A stretch of DNA of 18,268 nucleotides from Methylotenera sp. (GCA_013816325.1 JACDEP010000020.1:2161-20428); one strand, 5' to 3'; shown: positions 7,290 through 13,615, counted from the first letter of the stretch. The notes: generated by a model from the letters alone, not told the origin. Translations and numbers: made by a program.

Positions 7290-7496
7290 TTATTGCTGTA
7301 GAACTTGTTTAAGGATAGTTTGGATGGCTTTTGATAAATTCCTTATTTCTTCATCTTCTTTAATGCCATGGACTATGCAAACATCAAGGATTGTGTTGCC
7401 AGTGATAAAGATATCTATACAGGCTTCATAGGCTTTAACGGAGATATTTTCAGGCAATAGTAAGTTGTTAAATTCTTTAGGACTTAGAAGTTTCAT
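7290..7496 (-). CDS. Small KorA/TrfB-like DNA-binding protein
   Basis: The 68-residue product opens with LSPKEFNNLLLPENISVKAY and continues through EACIDIFITGNTILDVCIVHGIKE. This layout (LSxxxFxxLL, then an 'xAxxxxxxGxTxxxVxxxxGI' helix-turn-helix-like pattern) resembles the TrfB/KorA family of small repressors, best known from broad-host-range plasmids such as RK2. In those proteins the part after 'GI' is the recognition helix; here it is acidic (KEDEEIR), which is atypical for DNA contact. An in-frame stop 13–15 bases upstream prevents extension, and no Shine-Dalgarno sequence precedes the ATG. If real, it would be a transcription regulator, and its plasmid-type ancestry hints at past transfer. 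The family call is from pattern recognition only. Confidence 0.5.
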   Translation of the reverse strand: MKLLSPKEFNNLLLPENISVKAYEACIDIFITGNTILDVCIVHGIKEDEEIRNLSKAIQTILKQVLQQ

Positions 7497-7648
7497 AGAT
7501 ATTAGAAACTAAGTCACCAAAAATGATTCATTCAAATTACCTGTATGAGCAAAAATAATAATACGTAAGGATAGGAATGTGAAATTAAAATTGGTTAGAC
7601 GTGCAAAAAAGCAGTCAGAAATCCCAATTAAATTATTTAATACTCTTA

Positions 7649-7673
7649 CCAACTAATTGAAACACTTAGTTGG
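7649..7673. repeat. Perfect 8-bp inverted repeat
   Basis: CCAACTAA (7649–7656) and TTAGTTGG (7666–7673) separated by nine bases. No T run follows on either strand, so it is not an intrinsic terminator. Function unknown; a single short dyad in AT-rich DNA has limited significance. Confidence 0.45.
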
Positions 7674-7755
7674 GATAACTTGTTTTGGTTGGATGTTTCT
7701 AAACATCGCTTTTTATTACAGTGTACATATTAAAGTAATTTAACATAATATACAT

Positions 7756-7779
7756 TATACGAAGTAAGTACTTAGTATA
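7756..7779. promoter_or_regulatory. Operator-like dyad
   Basis: A 24-base near-palindrome: TATACGAAGTA (7756–7766) and TACTTAGTATA (7769–7779) with a two-base centre, 20 of 24 positions symmetric. Size and spacing suit a dimeric transcription factor. There is no confidently called gene immediately downstream, and the sequence does not resemble the classical KorA operator. Regulatory function is inferred only. Confidence 0.35.
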
Positions 7780-8501
7780 TGGCCATGGAGTCAAGCATGT
7801 AACCCCAGCGAAAACTAGTACCGATGCTCTTCACAGTTTGAAATTAACCATGAACAATAAATCATATTGCGATTGCATTAACATTAGACCTCGACTGCGT
7901 CTAAAGCCTGATGCCTTGAGAGTTTTTAGAGTGTCATCAAAATCTTTACAAATGCTCCTGGCATTTATTAACGTCTAAGGAATAATTAAGGATGATGGAT
8001 TCAGTTCGCGCAGTGAGGCTTCCCCAATCACTGATCACACAGGGAAAACTACAAATAGCTCGAAAAAGGCAAAATTAGGCTTATTAAAATTACCTCAGAT
8101 AGACATAGACCCCGACGACTTCCATTTAATGCGTCGTATAGCCTTTCTGACAACCTTAAAGCAGCGCAGCTAGATTCGATTCTTCCACTTTTTAGGCACT
8201 ACACCAAAATTTATTTGCACAAAATCTTCTACGGCATAGACAAGGTACAAAAAATCAGTACAGTTAATTACAGTGGAGTTATTTGCAATGTTTAGGAGAT
8301 AAACTCATTCAATCCCCATAAGGAGTCCAACTATGATGCTCTTGCGTAAAACCTATTCCTGCAGAGCTACCGTTTTAATTCTGGACTAATTGCTGAAATA
8401 AAAGTTGTCTTCGCTAGATAGGTTCAAATTTCTTGAGTCTTAGGTATGAGTTTAAATGTACGTTATTATCACTTACCCAAGCAAACACTGATAGCAGATT
8501 T

Positions 8502-8530
8502 TTGATAGGCTTTGTCAGCATTAGTATGTA
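8502..8530 (+). promoter_or_regulatory. Tentative sigma-70 promoter for the histidine kinase
   Basis: TTGATA (8502–8507, five of six consensus bases) is followed after 17 bases by TATGTA (8525–8530, a poor -10 match). TATACT lies just downstream at 8531–8536 but gives too long a spacing with this -35. It would give a leader of about 50 bases before the ATG at 8589. Confidence 0.25.
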
Positions 8531-8588
8531 TATACTGTAACAACTTCACGTTTTATTTTAATGACCTTCTCAACTTTAGAGGACAACT

Positions 8589-9728
8589 ATGACAAATCCT
8601 ATTAGGCTAGGTGACTTTATCTTACAAAATATGGAGCCCATCCTAGAACAATGGGAAGAATTCGCGACAACGATTAATCCCCCTGCCCTGACAATGAGTA
8701 GTGAGTCACTTCGTGACCATGCTGAACTGATGTTGCAAACAATTGCGCTAGATCTAAGCACTAGTCAAACAGAAAAAGAGCAAGCAGACAAATCTAAGGA
8801 TATGGCCCCTGAAAGTCCCGAGGGTACTGCAGCAGAGGACCATGCAGAAGCGAGACTTTCTCACGGTTTCACAATAGGTCAGTTATTTTCCGAATATCGA
8901 GCACTACGCGCAAGTGTATTGCACTTGTGGGATCAAAATTCCAAACAAGGGTTAATTACTGATCCCGTAGATATTACACGTTTTAACGAAGCCATAGATC
9001 AAGCTATCGCAGAATCAGTTGCACGTTACTCAACACTCTTAAAAACTTCACAAGACACGTTTTTGGCAATACTTGGCCACGATCTTCGAAACCCTTTATC
9101 TACAACAATAATGTGTTCAAGCATTTTAATGCGCCATGAAGATGTTAATGATAAGGTCATTTCGGTAGCTGCGCGGATTTACAATAGTTCACAGCGTATG
9201 AATAAATTGATAAGTGATCTTATAGATTTTACACGTAGCCAACTAGGGAAAAGACTACCGGTTGTATTAGCACCAACGAATCTAGCCATGATTTGCGCAG
9301 ACATCATAGAAGAGCAGCGAATTTCCAATCCTGAACACATTATTCTTTGGGAAATGAATGGGTCATTCGATGGGAATTGGGACAAAGACCGAATTGCTCA
9401 AGTATTCTCTAACCTATTGGGTAATGCTATCCAACATGGCACTATTTCTAGTCCAATAGAGATAAACTTAACCTCTTCACAAAATTCTGTTGTTATTACA
9501 ATAACCAACAAAGGTAAAGCTATACCTCCTTCAAAAATCAAACACATTTTCGAACCTTTGGTTCGGTTCGAGGAAAACGAAAATGTTGATTATTCACAAA
9601 AAACGAGTTTGGGTCTTGGGTTATATATCGCTCGGGAGATAGTATTAGCGCATGATGGGACTGTCAGTGTTACCTCTTCTGAAGCAAACGGTACAACGTT
9701 TGAGATTGTATTACCCCGCTACCTCTAA
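8589..9728 (+). CDS. Soluble sensor histidine kinase with RsbRD-like N-terminal domain
   Basis: The 379-residue protein has no membrane segment, so it should sense a cytoplasmic signal. The N-terminal ~150 residues (ILEQWEEF…, then HAEARLSHGFTIGQLFSEYR and ALRASVLHLW) resemble the helical RsbRD_N sensor domain. The kinase core follows: H-box FLAILGHDLRNPL with phospho-acceptor H164, N-box NLLGNAIQHG (N275, N279), a G1-like NKGKAIP (N317–P323), and G2 SLGLGLYIARE, ending in GTTFEIVLPR. The usual G1 aspartate is replaced by N317; the 'N-x-G-x-x-I-P' form is known among related kinases, so activity is still expected. AGAGGA five bases before the ATG fixes the start. No response regulator is encoded in the window, so it is an orphan kinase and its partner is unknown. 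Confidence 0.9.
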   Translation: MTNPIRLGDFILQNMEPILEQWEEFATTINPPALTMSSESLRDHAELMLQTIALDLSTSQTEKEQADKSKDMAPESPEGTAAEDHAEARLSHGFTIGQLFSEYRALRASVLHLWDQNSKQGLITDPVDITRFNEAIDQAIAESVARYSTLLKTSQDTFLAILGHDLRNPLSTTIMCSSILMRHEDVNDKVISVAARIYNSSQRMNKLISDLIDFTRSQLGKRLPVVLAPTNLAMICADIIEEQRISNPEHIILWEMNGSFDGNWDKDRIAQVFSNLLGNAIQHGTISSPIEINLTSSQNSVVITITNKGKAIPPSKIKHIFEPLVRFEENENVDYSQKTSLGLGLYIAREIVLAHDGTVSVTSSEANGTTFEIVLPRYL

Positions 9729-9802
9729 AGTTTTATAGGATGATGTACTGCTGCTAGCTCGATTCGCAATTGCTAGCTGAATAACTTTAAATGCTTATTT
9801 TT

Positions 9803-9931
9803 TTAAGAGTTGGTAAACATACTTACGAATAAATTTATTAAATCATTTTGCATATAGAAACTGACGAATTGATAGGTGAATAAAGCTATAGCTAGTGCAT
9901 AGAGAAACCTATTGAATGAATTATTATCCAT
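9803..9931 (-). CDS. Possible 42-residue membrane microprotein
   Basis: A 42-codon ATG-to-TAA frame. The product has a polar start (MDNNSFNR), a hydrophobic helix (FLYALAIALFTYQFVSFYM), a short polar link (QNDL) and a second shorter hydrophobic stretch (INLFVSMF). There is no clear Shine-Dalgarno sequence. It converges on the histidine kinase gene, with 74 bases between the stops, and lies downstream of the 39-residue ORF on the same strand. Support is limited to its membrane-protein-like pattern. Confidence 0.38.
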   Translation of the reverse strand: MDNNSFNRFLYALAIALFTYQFVSFYMQNDLINLFVSMFTNS

Positions 9932-9980
9932 AAGTGGTTACGTCATTTTTCAAATCTAATACCACTGTCCATGAATTTTC

Positions 9981-10088
9981 TTAAACAAATAATAAAAGAT
10001 ATTGAGATATTGAGACCTTAAAATATTTTGTTGAGTTTAATAAACAATAGGATTTAATTGTTACTAGCCTAGCTGTTTTAGTTGCCAT
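9981..10088 (-). CDS. Possible 35-residue ORF coupled to the 39-residue ORF
   Basis: The ATG lies two bases after the TGA of the 39-residue ORF (TGAGTATG), a spacing that would allow translational coupling. The product is basic in its first half (MATKTARLVTIK) with a modestly hydrophobic end (QYLLLFV). No independent ribosome site is evident, no family is recognised, and codon choice gives no support. It may be a chance frame. Confidence 0.18.
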   Translation of the reverse strand: MATKTARLVTIKSYCLLNSTKYFKVSISQYLLLFV

Positions 10089-10090
10089 AC

Positions 10091-10210
10091 TCATACAAAA
10101 ATAGAAATCAACGGTTTCATAAATGTCGGAATCAAAACCCAAAAGATAATCACCATCCCGATAATGAACATAGATAGAGTTTTTAAAAACTCTTTGATTT
10201 CATTATTCAT
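10091..10210 (-). CDS. Small single-helix membrane protein (39 residues), unknown function
   Basis: A 39-codon ATG-to-TGA frame with AGAGG seven to eight bases before the start on the minus strand. The product has a polar, charged N-terminus (MNNEIKEFLKTLS), then a strongly hydrophobic stretch (MFIIGMVIIFWVLIPTF), and a short C-terminal hydrophobic tail (PLISIFV). It is predicted to be an inner-membrane microprotein. A perfect 6-bp dyad at 10267–10282 lies about 60 bases upstream and could be part of its control region. No family is recognised; the ribosome site plus topology make it one of the better-supported small ORFs. Confidence 0.5.
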   Translation of the reverse strand: MNNEIKEFLKTLSMFIIGMVIIFWVLIPTFMKPLISIFV

Positions 10211-10266
10211 GTCAATACCTCTATCGGGTGAATGATAAATAATAGCACCAAACGTTTTTTGTCTGA

Positions 10267-10282
10267 TAGTCCGAATGGACTA
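10267..10282. promoter_or_regulatory. Perfect dyad TAGTCC-GAAT-GGACTA in divergent intergenic region
   Basis: TAGTCC (10267–10272) and GGACTA (10277–10282) flank a four-base centre, with further partial symmetry outside (GATA and ATATC). It sits between the minus-strand 39-residue ORF and the plus-strand topoisomerase gene, where promoters for both must lie. It could be an operator or an RNA hairpin; no known site is recognised. Nearby are two further small dyads: GTAAGA/TCTTAC (10310–10325) and TTGAAAA/TTTTCAA (10368–10392). Confidence 0.35.
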
Positions 10283-10417
10283 ATATCACCTGTGTAAACT
10301 GCTAGTTGTGTAAGATATTTCTTACTGCTTTTTAGTAATTCTCCTCTTCTCCTGCCGAGTTAAGCTATTGAAAATGTAACATCTCTTTTCAAGTGAACTA
10401 ATCAAACTGTAACAATA

Positions 10418-11512
10418 ATGAATAATCCCCTACAGATTAGTCCTGAAATGCCGCTCTTTTCTTTACATCAGGATATGGCGCTTTCCGCCCGGCTTGGCAA
10501 GTTGCGGTATATCAATGATGACATAGCAGGATTCACAAGACAGCGCCGCGGTAAGAACTTCAATTACCTAGATGCCAAAGGTGTAGTGATTAAAGATGAA
10601 AAGCAACTGGCTCGCATCAAATCCCTAGCTATACCCCCTGCTTGGCAGGAAGTATGGATATCGCCTTATGTGGATGGACATTTGCAAGCGACAGGACGTG
10701 ATGCAAAGGGCCGCAAGCAATATCGCTACCATGCAAAATGGCGTACCGTTAGAGATGAGGTTAAATATGAGCATATGATAGATTTTGGCTTACATTTGCC
10801 TATAATTCGCCAAAAGGTAGATGAAGATTTGTCGCGACCAGGATTAAGTAAAGAGAAGGTGCTGGCTACTATCATCTACCTACTGGAAAACACCATGATA
10901 CGCATTGGTAATGATGAATATGTAAAAACCAATAAATCATTCGGATTAACCACCCTGCGTAACCGCCATGTGGAAATCAACGGCAGTGTAGTGAAGTTTA
11001 AATTTCGAGGTAAAAGCAAGATAGAGCATGATATTAATCTGCAAGATGCTCGCATGGCACGCCTTATCAAGCGTCTTATGGACATCCCGGGCCAAGAGCT
11101 ATTTCAGTATATCGATAGCGATGGTATGAGACATCCCGTAAATTCTACTGATGTGAACGAGTACTTAAAGCAAATTACGGGACGTGATTATACAGCTAAA
11201 GATTTCAGAACTTGGTCGGGCACCATGCATGCAACTATGGCATTAAGGGTGCAAGAGCCATTTGAAAATGTTACGCAGGCTAAAAAGAATGTGGTTATGG
11301 CTATTGAGGCGGCATCGAAAAAGCTGGGTAACACGCCGAGTATTTGTAAGAAATGTTATGTGCACCCTTATATCATTGAGAGCTATATGGCCGGCACCAT
11401 GATCGACCTTATTCAAGAGAATGTCGACCTAGTGGATGATGAGGCGTTGTTGGATTTTGTTGAACAATACGTACTCAAGCTATTACAAAGCAGGCAATCC
11501 CTAACACAATAA
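10418..11512 (+). CDS. Bacterial DNA topoisomerase IB
   Basis: A poxvirus-like type IB topoisomerase that relaxes supercoils through a 3'-phosphotyrosyl intermediate, without ATP or metal. The 364-residue protein shows the expected catalytic set: R162 in MIRIGNDEY, a lysine in FRGKSK (K198/K200), R264 in AKDFRTWSG, N305 in KKLGNTPSI (the position held by histidine in poxviral enzymes and by Asn in bacterial members), and nucleophile Y314 in KKCYVHPYI. The N-terminal domain contains LRYINDD, RRGKNFNYLD and IPPAWQEVWISP. No Shine-Dalgarno sequence precedes the chosen ATG; M11 and M20 are alternatives, both before the conserved region. It converges on the gene at 11555. It looks like an accessory enzyme, common but patchy in bacteria. 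Confidence 0.93.
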   Translation: MNNPLQISPEMPLFSLHQDMALSARLGKLRYINDDIAGFTRQRRGKNFNYLDAKGVVIKDEKQLARIKSLAIPPAWQEVWISPYVDGHLQATGRDAKGRKQYRYHAKWRTVRDEVKYEHMIDFGLHLPIIRQKVDEDLSRPGLSKEKVLATIIYLLENTMIRIGNDEYVKTNKSFGLTTLRNRHVEINGSVVKFKFRGKSKIEHDINLQDARMARLIKRLMDIPGQELFQYIDSDGMRHPVNSTDVNEYLKQITGRDYTAKDFRTWSGTMHATMALRVQEPFENVTQAKKNVVMAIEAASKKLGNTPSICKKCYVHPYIIESYMAGTMIDLIQENVDLVDDEALLDFVEQYVLKLLQSRQSLTQ

Positions 11513-11528
11513 TATTAGTAGGGATTGC
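11494..11528. terminator. Stem-loop spanning the topoisomerase stop codon
   Basis: A perfect 10-bp inverted repeat, GCAATCCCTA (11494–11503) and TAGGGATTGC (11519–11528), with a 15-base loop that contains the topoisomerase TAA. It lies between convergent genes. No T run follows on either strand, so it may end both transcripts inefficiently or with Rho, or protect 3' ends. Confidence 0.5.
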
Positions 11529-11554
11529 TATAGAGTTTATATTAGAGTTGTGCT

Positions 11555-11935
11555 TTACCTATTGTTGAAGAAAGCGATATTCATTGCAACATCGTTGACA
11601 AAGGTAATTTCTGTTTCTTTATAAGTACGTTTCGGATCATATTTCACAAGATTTTTGTAGTACCACATCTCAACTTTAACCGGTTTGGAGTTCTTTTCAT
11701 CTGCCCCTGCCTTTTGCATCATGCCAGATGCGCCCGTAGGCTTAACTGACATTTCTTTTTTTACGGGTTCGCCAAGCTTTTCATTGACGACTTTTTTTGT
11801 TTTTCCACTGAAAGCTGTTAGGAATTCATCTTCTGTGTAACTACCCTTTTTAGGTGATGCTGCATTTACTGAAGACATCGCCGTGATAAGCACGAATGCC
11901 ATAACTAAGCTAAAACATATTTTCTTAAATTGCAT
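11555..11935 (-). CDS. Exported small protein, BamE/SmpA-like fold suspected
   Basis: A 126-residue protein with a clear Sec signal peptide (basic MQFKKICF, hydrophobic core, cleavage expected after SSVNA). The mature part contains TEDEFLTAFSGKTKKVVNEKLGEPVKK, reminiscent of the 'G-x-[TS]-xxxVxxxLGxP' motif of BamE/SmpA/OmlA-like domains. The strands EMWYYKNLVKY and TEITFVNDVAMNIAFF also fit that fold. There is no lipobox cysteine, so unlike BamE it should be a soluble periplasmic protein. GGAG lies about eleven bases before the ATG, a long but usable spacing. It follows the MBL hydrolase gene on the same strand after 94 bases with a stem-loop in between, and is probably a separate unit. Function unknown. 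Confidence 0.7.
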   Translation of the reverse strand: MQFKKICFSLVMAFVLITAMSSVNAASPKKGSYTEDEFLTAFSGKTKKVVNEKLGEPVKKEMSVKPTGASGMMQKAGADEKNSKPVKVEMWYYKNLVKYDPKRTYKETEITFVNDVAMNIAFFNNR

Positions 11936-11975
11936 GATTGTTTAATCTCCAAACGATTCTATTATTATCTCACTC

Positions 11976-12001
11976 TTCACCCGTTTAGCATAACGTGTGA
12001 A
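11976..12001. other. Stem-loop between the MBL hydrolase and BamE-like genes
   Basis: TTCACCCGTT (11976–11985) and AACGTGTGAA (11992–12001) pair at nine of ten positions around a six-base loop. It lies 29 bases beyond the MBL hydrolase stop and 41 bases before the BamE-like ATG, both on the minus strand. No T run follows, so it could be the 3' end of the long operon, a 5' leader structure, or an operator dyad. Confidence 0.4.
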
Positions 12002-12029
12002 CTGCTTTATAGATGACTGATTGCTGTAA

Positions 12030-12794
12030 TTAAGTTGTACTCACTTTTAATCCGTCATATCCAACATATACGTTAGGCGGTAATTTAGCCGTTAAAACGC
12101 TATATTCCAGCTCATGCGTCATATGAATGAGATAAGTGGCTTCAGCCTGCAACATTTCTGCATATGCCAGGCTTTGCGTTACATTGATATGCGTAGGGTG
12201 CGCTGCCTCTCTTAGGCAATCCAGCAACAGCACTTTAAGCCCTTGTAGCAAATGTAAAGAGCTTTGCGGTATTTCAGATACATCGGTCAGGTAGGCGATA
12301 TCTCCTACCCTATAACCAAAAATATTACTACGCCCATGCTTGAGCGGAATAGGAATGATGCATTGTTCAAATAGTTCAAAAGGCTCGTTAATTGAAATCG
12401 CTTTAAGCACCGGTAAGTCCCAGAAATCGCTAGGCTCACGCAGGGTATAGCCAAATTTTTGGCTGATGTGTTGAACTGCGTCGGGGCTGGCATATAAGGG
12501 AATCTGGCAACGTTGTATCTGGCAAAAGCCACGCAAGTCATCAATTCCATGTAGGTGATCAGCATGGGTGTGGGTGTAAAGCACCGCATCTATGTGGGTA
12601 AAACCCTCTCTAAGCGCCTGCTGGCGTAAATCCGGACCGGTATCTATCAATATCACCTTGCCGTTATCCAGGGTGATTAAACTCGAGCAGCGGGTTCTAT
12701 TGTTGCGTTTGTCTTGGGATACACAGGTGGAACATAGACAACCTAATACAGGGGTGCCAGCGCTTGAACCTGCGCCTAACATGGTTAATTGCAT
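12030..12794 (-). CDS. Metallo-beta-lactamase-fold hydrolase, PhnP-like phosphodiesterase family
   Basis: A 254-residue metal hydrolase with the signature THTHADHLHG (H75, H77, D79, H80), plus downstream ligands H153 (IPLKHGRSN), D171 (AYLTDVSEI) and H224/H227 (LIHMTHELE). Near the N-terminus, C19, C21, C24 and C36 (LGCLCSTC…TRC) match the structural zinc site of PhnP, the phosphoribosyl cyclic phosphodiesterase. No other phosphonate genes are present, so the substrate is probably a different cyclic or linear phosphodiester; the activity is inferred at superfamily level. The start codon lies inside the end of tatD (10-base overlap), so translation is likely coupled and the two products may act on related nucleic-acid or nucleotide substrates. 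Confidence 0.87.
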   Translation of the reverse strand: MQLTMLGAGSSAGTPVLGCLCSTCVSQDKRNNRTRCSSLITLDNGKVILIDTGPDLRQQALREGFTHIDAVLYTHTHADHLHGIDDLRGFCQIQRCQIPLYASPDAVQHISQKFGYTLREPSDFWDLPVLKAISINEPFELFEQCIIPIPLKHGRSNIFGYRVGDIAYLTDVSEIPQSSLHLLQGLKVLLLDCLREAAHPTHINVTQSLAYAEMLQAEATYLIHMTHELEYSVLTAKLPPNVYVGYDGLKVSTT

Positions 12795-13570
12795 GCGCTT
12801 GTTTCCACTGCATGTTTGAACAGGCTGAAAAAGTTAGCAGTTGTCGCAGTGGATACTTCTTCAAGTGAGATGCCACGTAGCTTTGCTACTTCTTCGGCCA
12901 CATGCTTAACGTAGCTAGGCTGATTAGTTTTACCGCGGAATGGTACAGGCGCAAGATAGGGAGAATCGGTCTCTACCAATATGCGATCTAAAGGCACGTG
13001 TTGGGCTACTTCTTTGATTGTAAGGGCATTTTTGAAAGTAACGATGCCAGAAAATGAAATATAAAAGCCCAGCTCAATCGCTTGCAAAGCAACATCCAAG
13101 CTTTCTGTAAAGCAATGCATCACCCCGCCGATTTGCTGTGCATTTTCTTCACGCATAATACGCAAGGTATCTTCAGCCGCGCTACGGGTATGGATAATCA
13201 AGGGTTTTCCACTTTGAATGGCTGCGCGTATATGAGTACGGAAGCGTGTACGCTGCCACTCCAAGTCACCGCTAAGCCTGAAATAATCTAGACCAGTTTC
13301 ACCTATGGCGATGATCTTAGGATGGCTTGCAAGTCTCACTAAGCCTTCTACCGTAGGCTCTTCTATGTCTTCATAATCAGGATGGACTCCAACAGAGGCA
13401 TAAAAATTATCGTAAGTTTCGGCGAGAGCTAGTACTTGTGGAAAATCTGGCAGGGTTACTGATACACACAAAGCATGACTTACTTCGTTATCAACCATCG
13501 CTTGCCGAATTAGGGATAAGTTGGCTACTAGTTCAGGGAAATTGAGGTGACAATGTGAATCAACAAGCAT
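12785..13570 (-). CDS. tatD: TatD-family metal-dependent deoxyribonuclease
   Basis: TatD-family enzymes are TIM-barrel metal-dependent nucleases (3'–5' exonuclease and related activities) linked to DNA repair and turnover. The 261-residue length fits. Metal-binding and signature residues are visible in order: VDSHCHL (H6, H8), GVHPDY, IGETGLDYF (E91), IIHTRSA (H127), MHCFTES (H152) and ETDSPYLAPVPFRGKTNQP (D202). The protein could equally be called YcfH; paralogues of TatD are hard to tell apart from sequence, but the position after holB and pilZ favours the YcfH-type member. It begins 45 bases after pilZ and overlaps the MBL hydrolase start by ten bases. Confidence 0.94.
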   Translation of the reverse strand: MLVDSHCHLNFPELVANLSLIRQAMVDNEVSHALCVSVTLPDFPQVLALAETYDNFYASVGVHPDYEDIEEPTVEGLVRLASHPKIIAIGETGLDYFRLSGDLEWQRTRFRTHIRAAIQSGKPLIIHTRSAAEDTLRIMREENAQQIGGVMHCFTESLDVALQAIELGFYISFSGIVTFKNALTIKEVAQHVPLDRILVETDSPYLAPVPFRGKTNQPSYVKHVAEEVAKLRGISLEEVSTATTANFFSLFKHAVETSACN

Positions 13571-13615
13571 GAAACTACTACCTTTAATTACTTTGGATTG
13601 AAATTACTCACAAAG

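Larger units (their letters stand above)
7497..8588. other. AT-rich, gene-poor stretch upstream of the histidine kinase; possible gene decay
   Basis: No intact gene is recognised in nearly 1.1 kb. It holds a perfect 8-bp dyad at 7649–7673, an operator-like dyad at 7756–7779, and overlapping open frames between 7850 and 8295. In one frame an ATG at 7850 runs 42 codons to a TAA at 7976, then stays open for a further 64 codons to about 8173. A second frame is open from 8059 to 8295 but has no ATG start. AAGGAG (8320–8325), seven bases before an ATG at 8333, leads only to an 18-codon frame. These could be the remains of an inactivated gene, or chance open frames in AT-rich DNA. Confidence 0.35.

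Noticed and set aside
7579..7656. GTG-started 25-codon basic frame ending in the 7649–7673 dyad
   Set aside because: Non-ATG start, modest ribosome site, no hydrophobic or domain pattern; chance frame is more likely.
8333..8389. 18-codon frame behind an ideal AAGGAG ribosome site
   Set aside because: Too short and without protein character. A second frame across the same bases is equally open, so it is at most a remnant; it is mentioned only within the region entry.
9753..9777. GCTAGC…GCTAGC stem after the histidine kinase as a terminator
   Set aside because: Only six pairs, with a 13-base loop and the T run 20 bases further on; each arm is also self-palindromic. Not convincing.
5904..10417. 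Insertion sequence, CRISPR array, tRNA or intact prophage in the gene-poor region
   Set aside because: No transposase motifs, no regularly spaced repeats, no cloverleaf-like sequence and no phage genes were seen on either strand.
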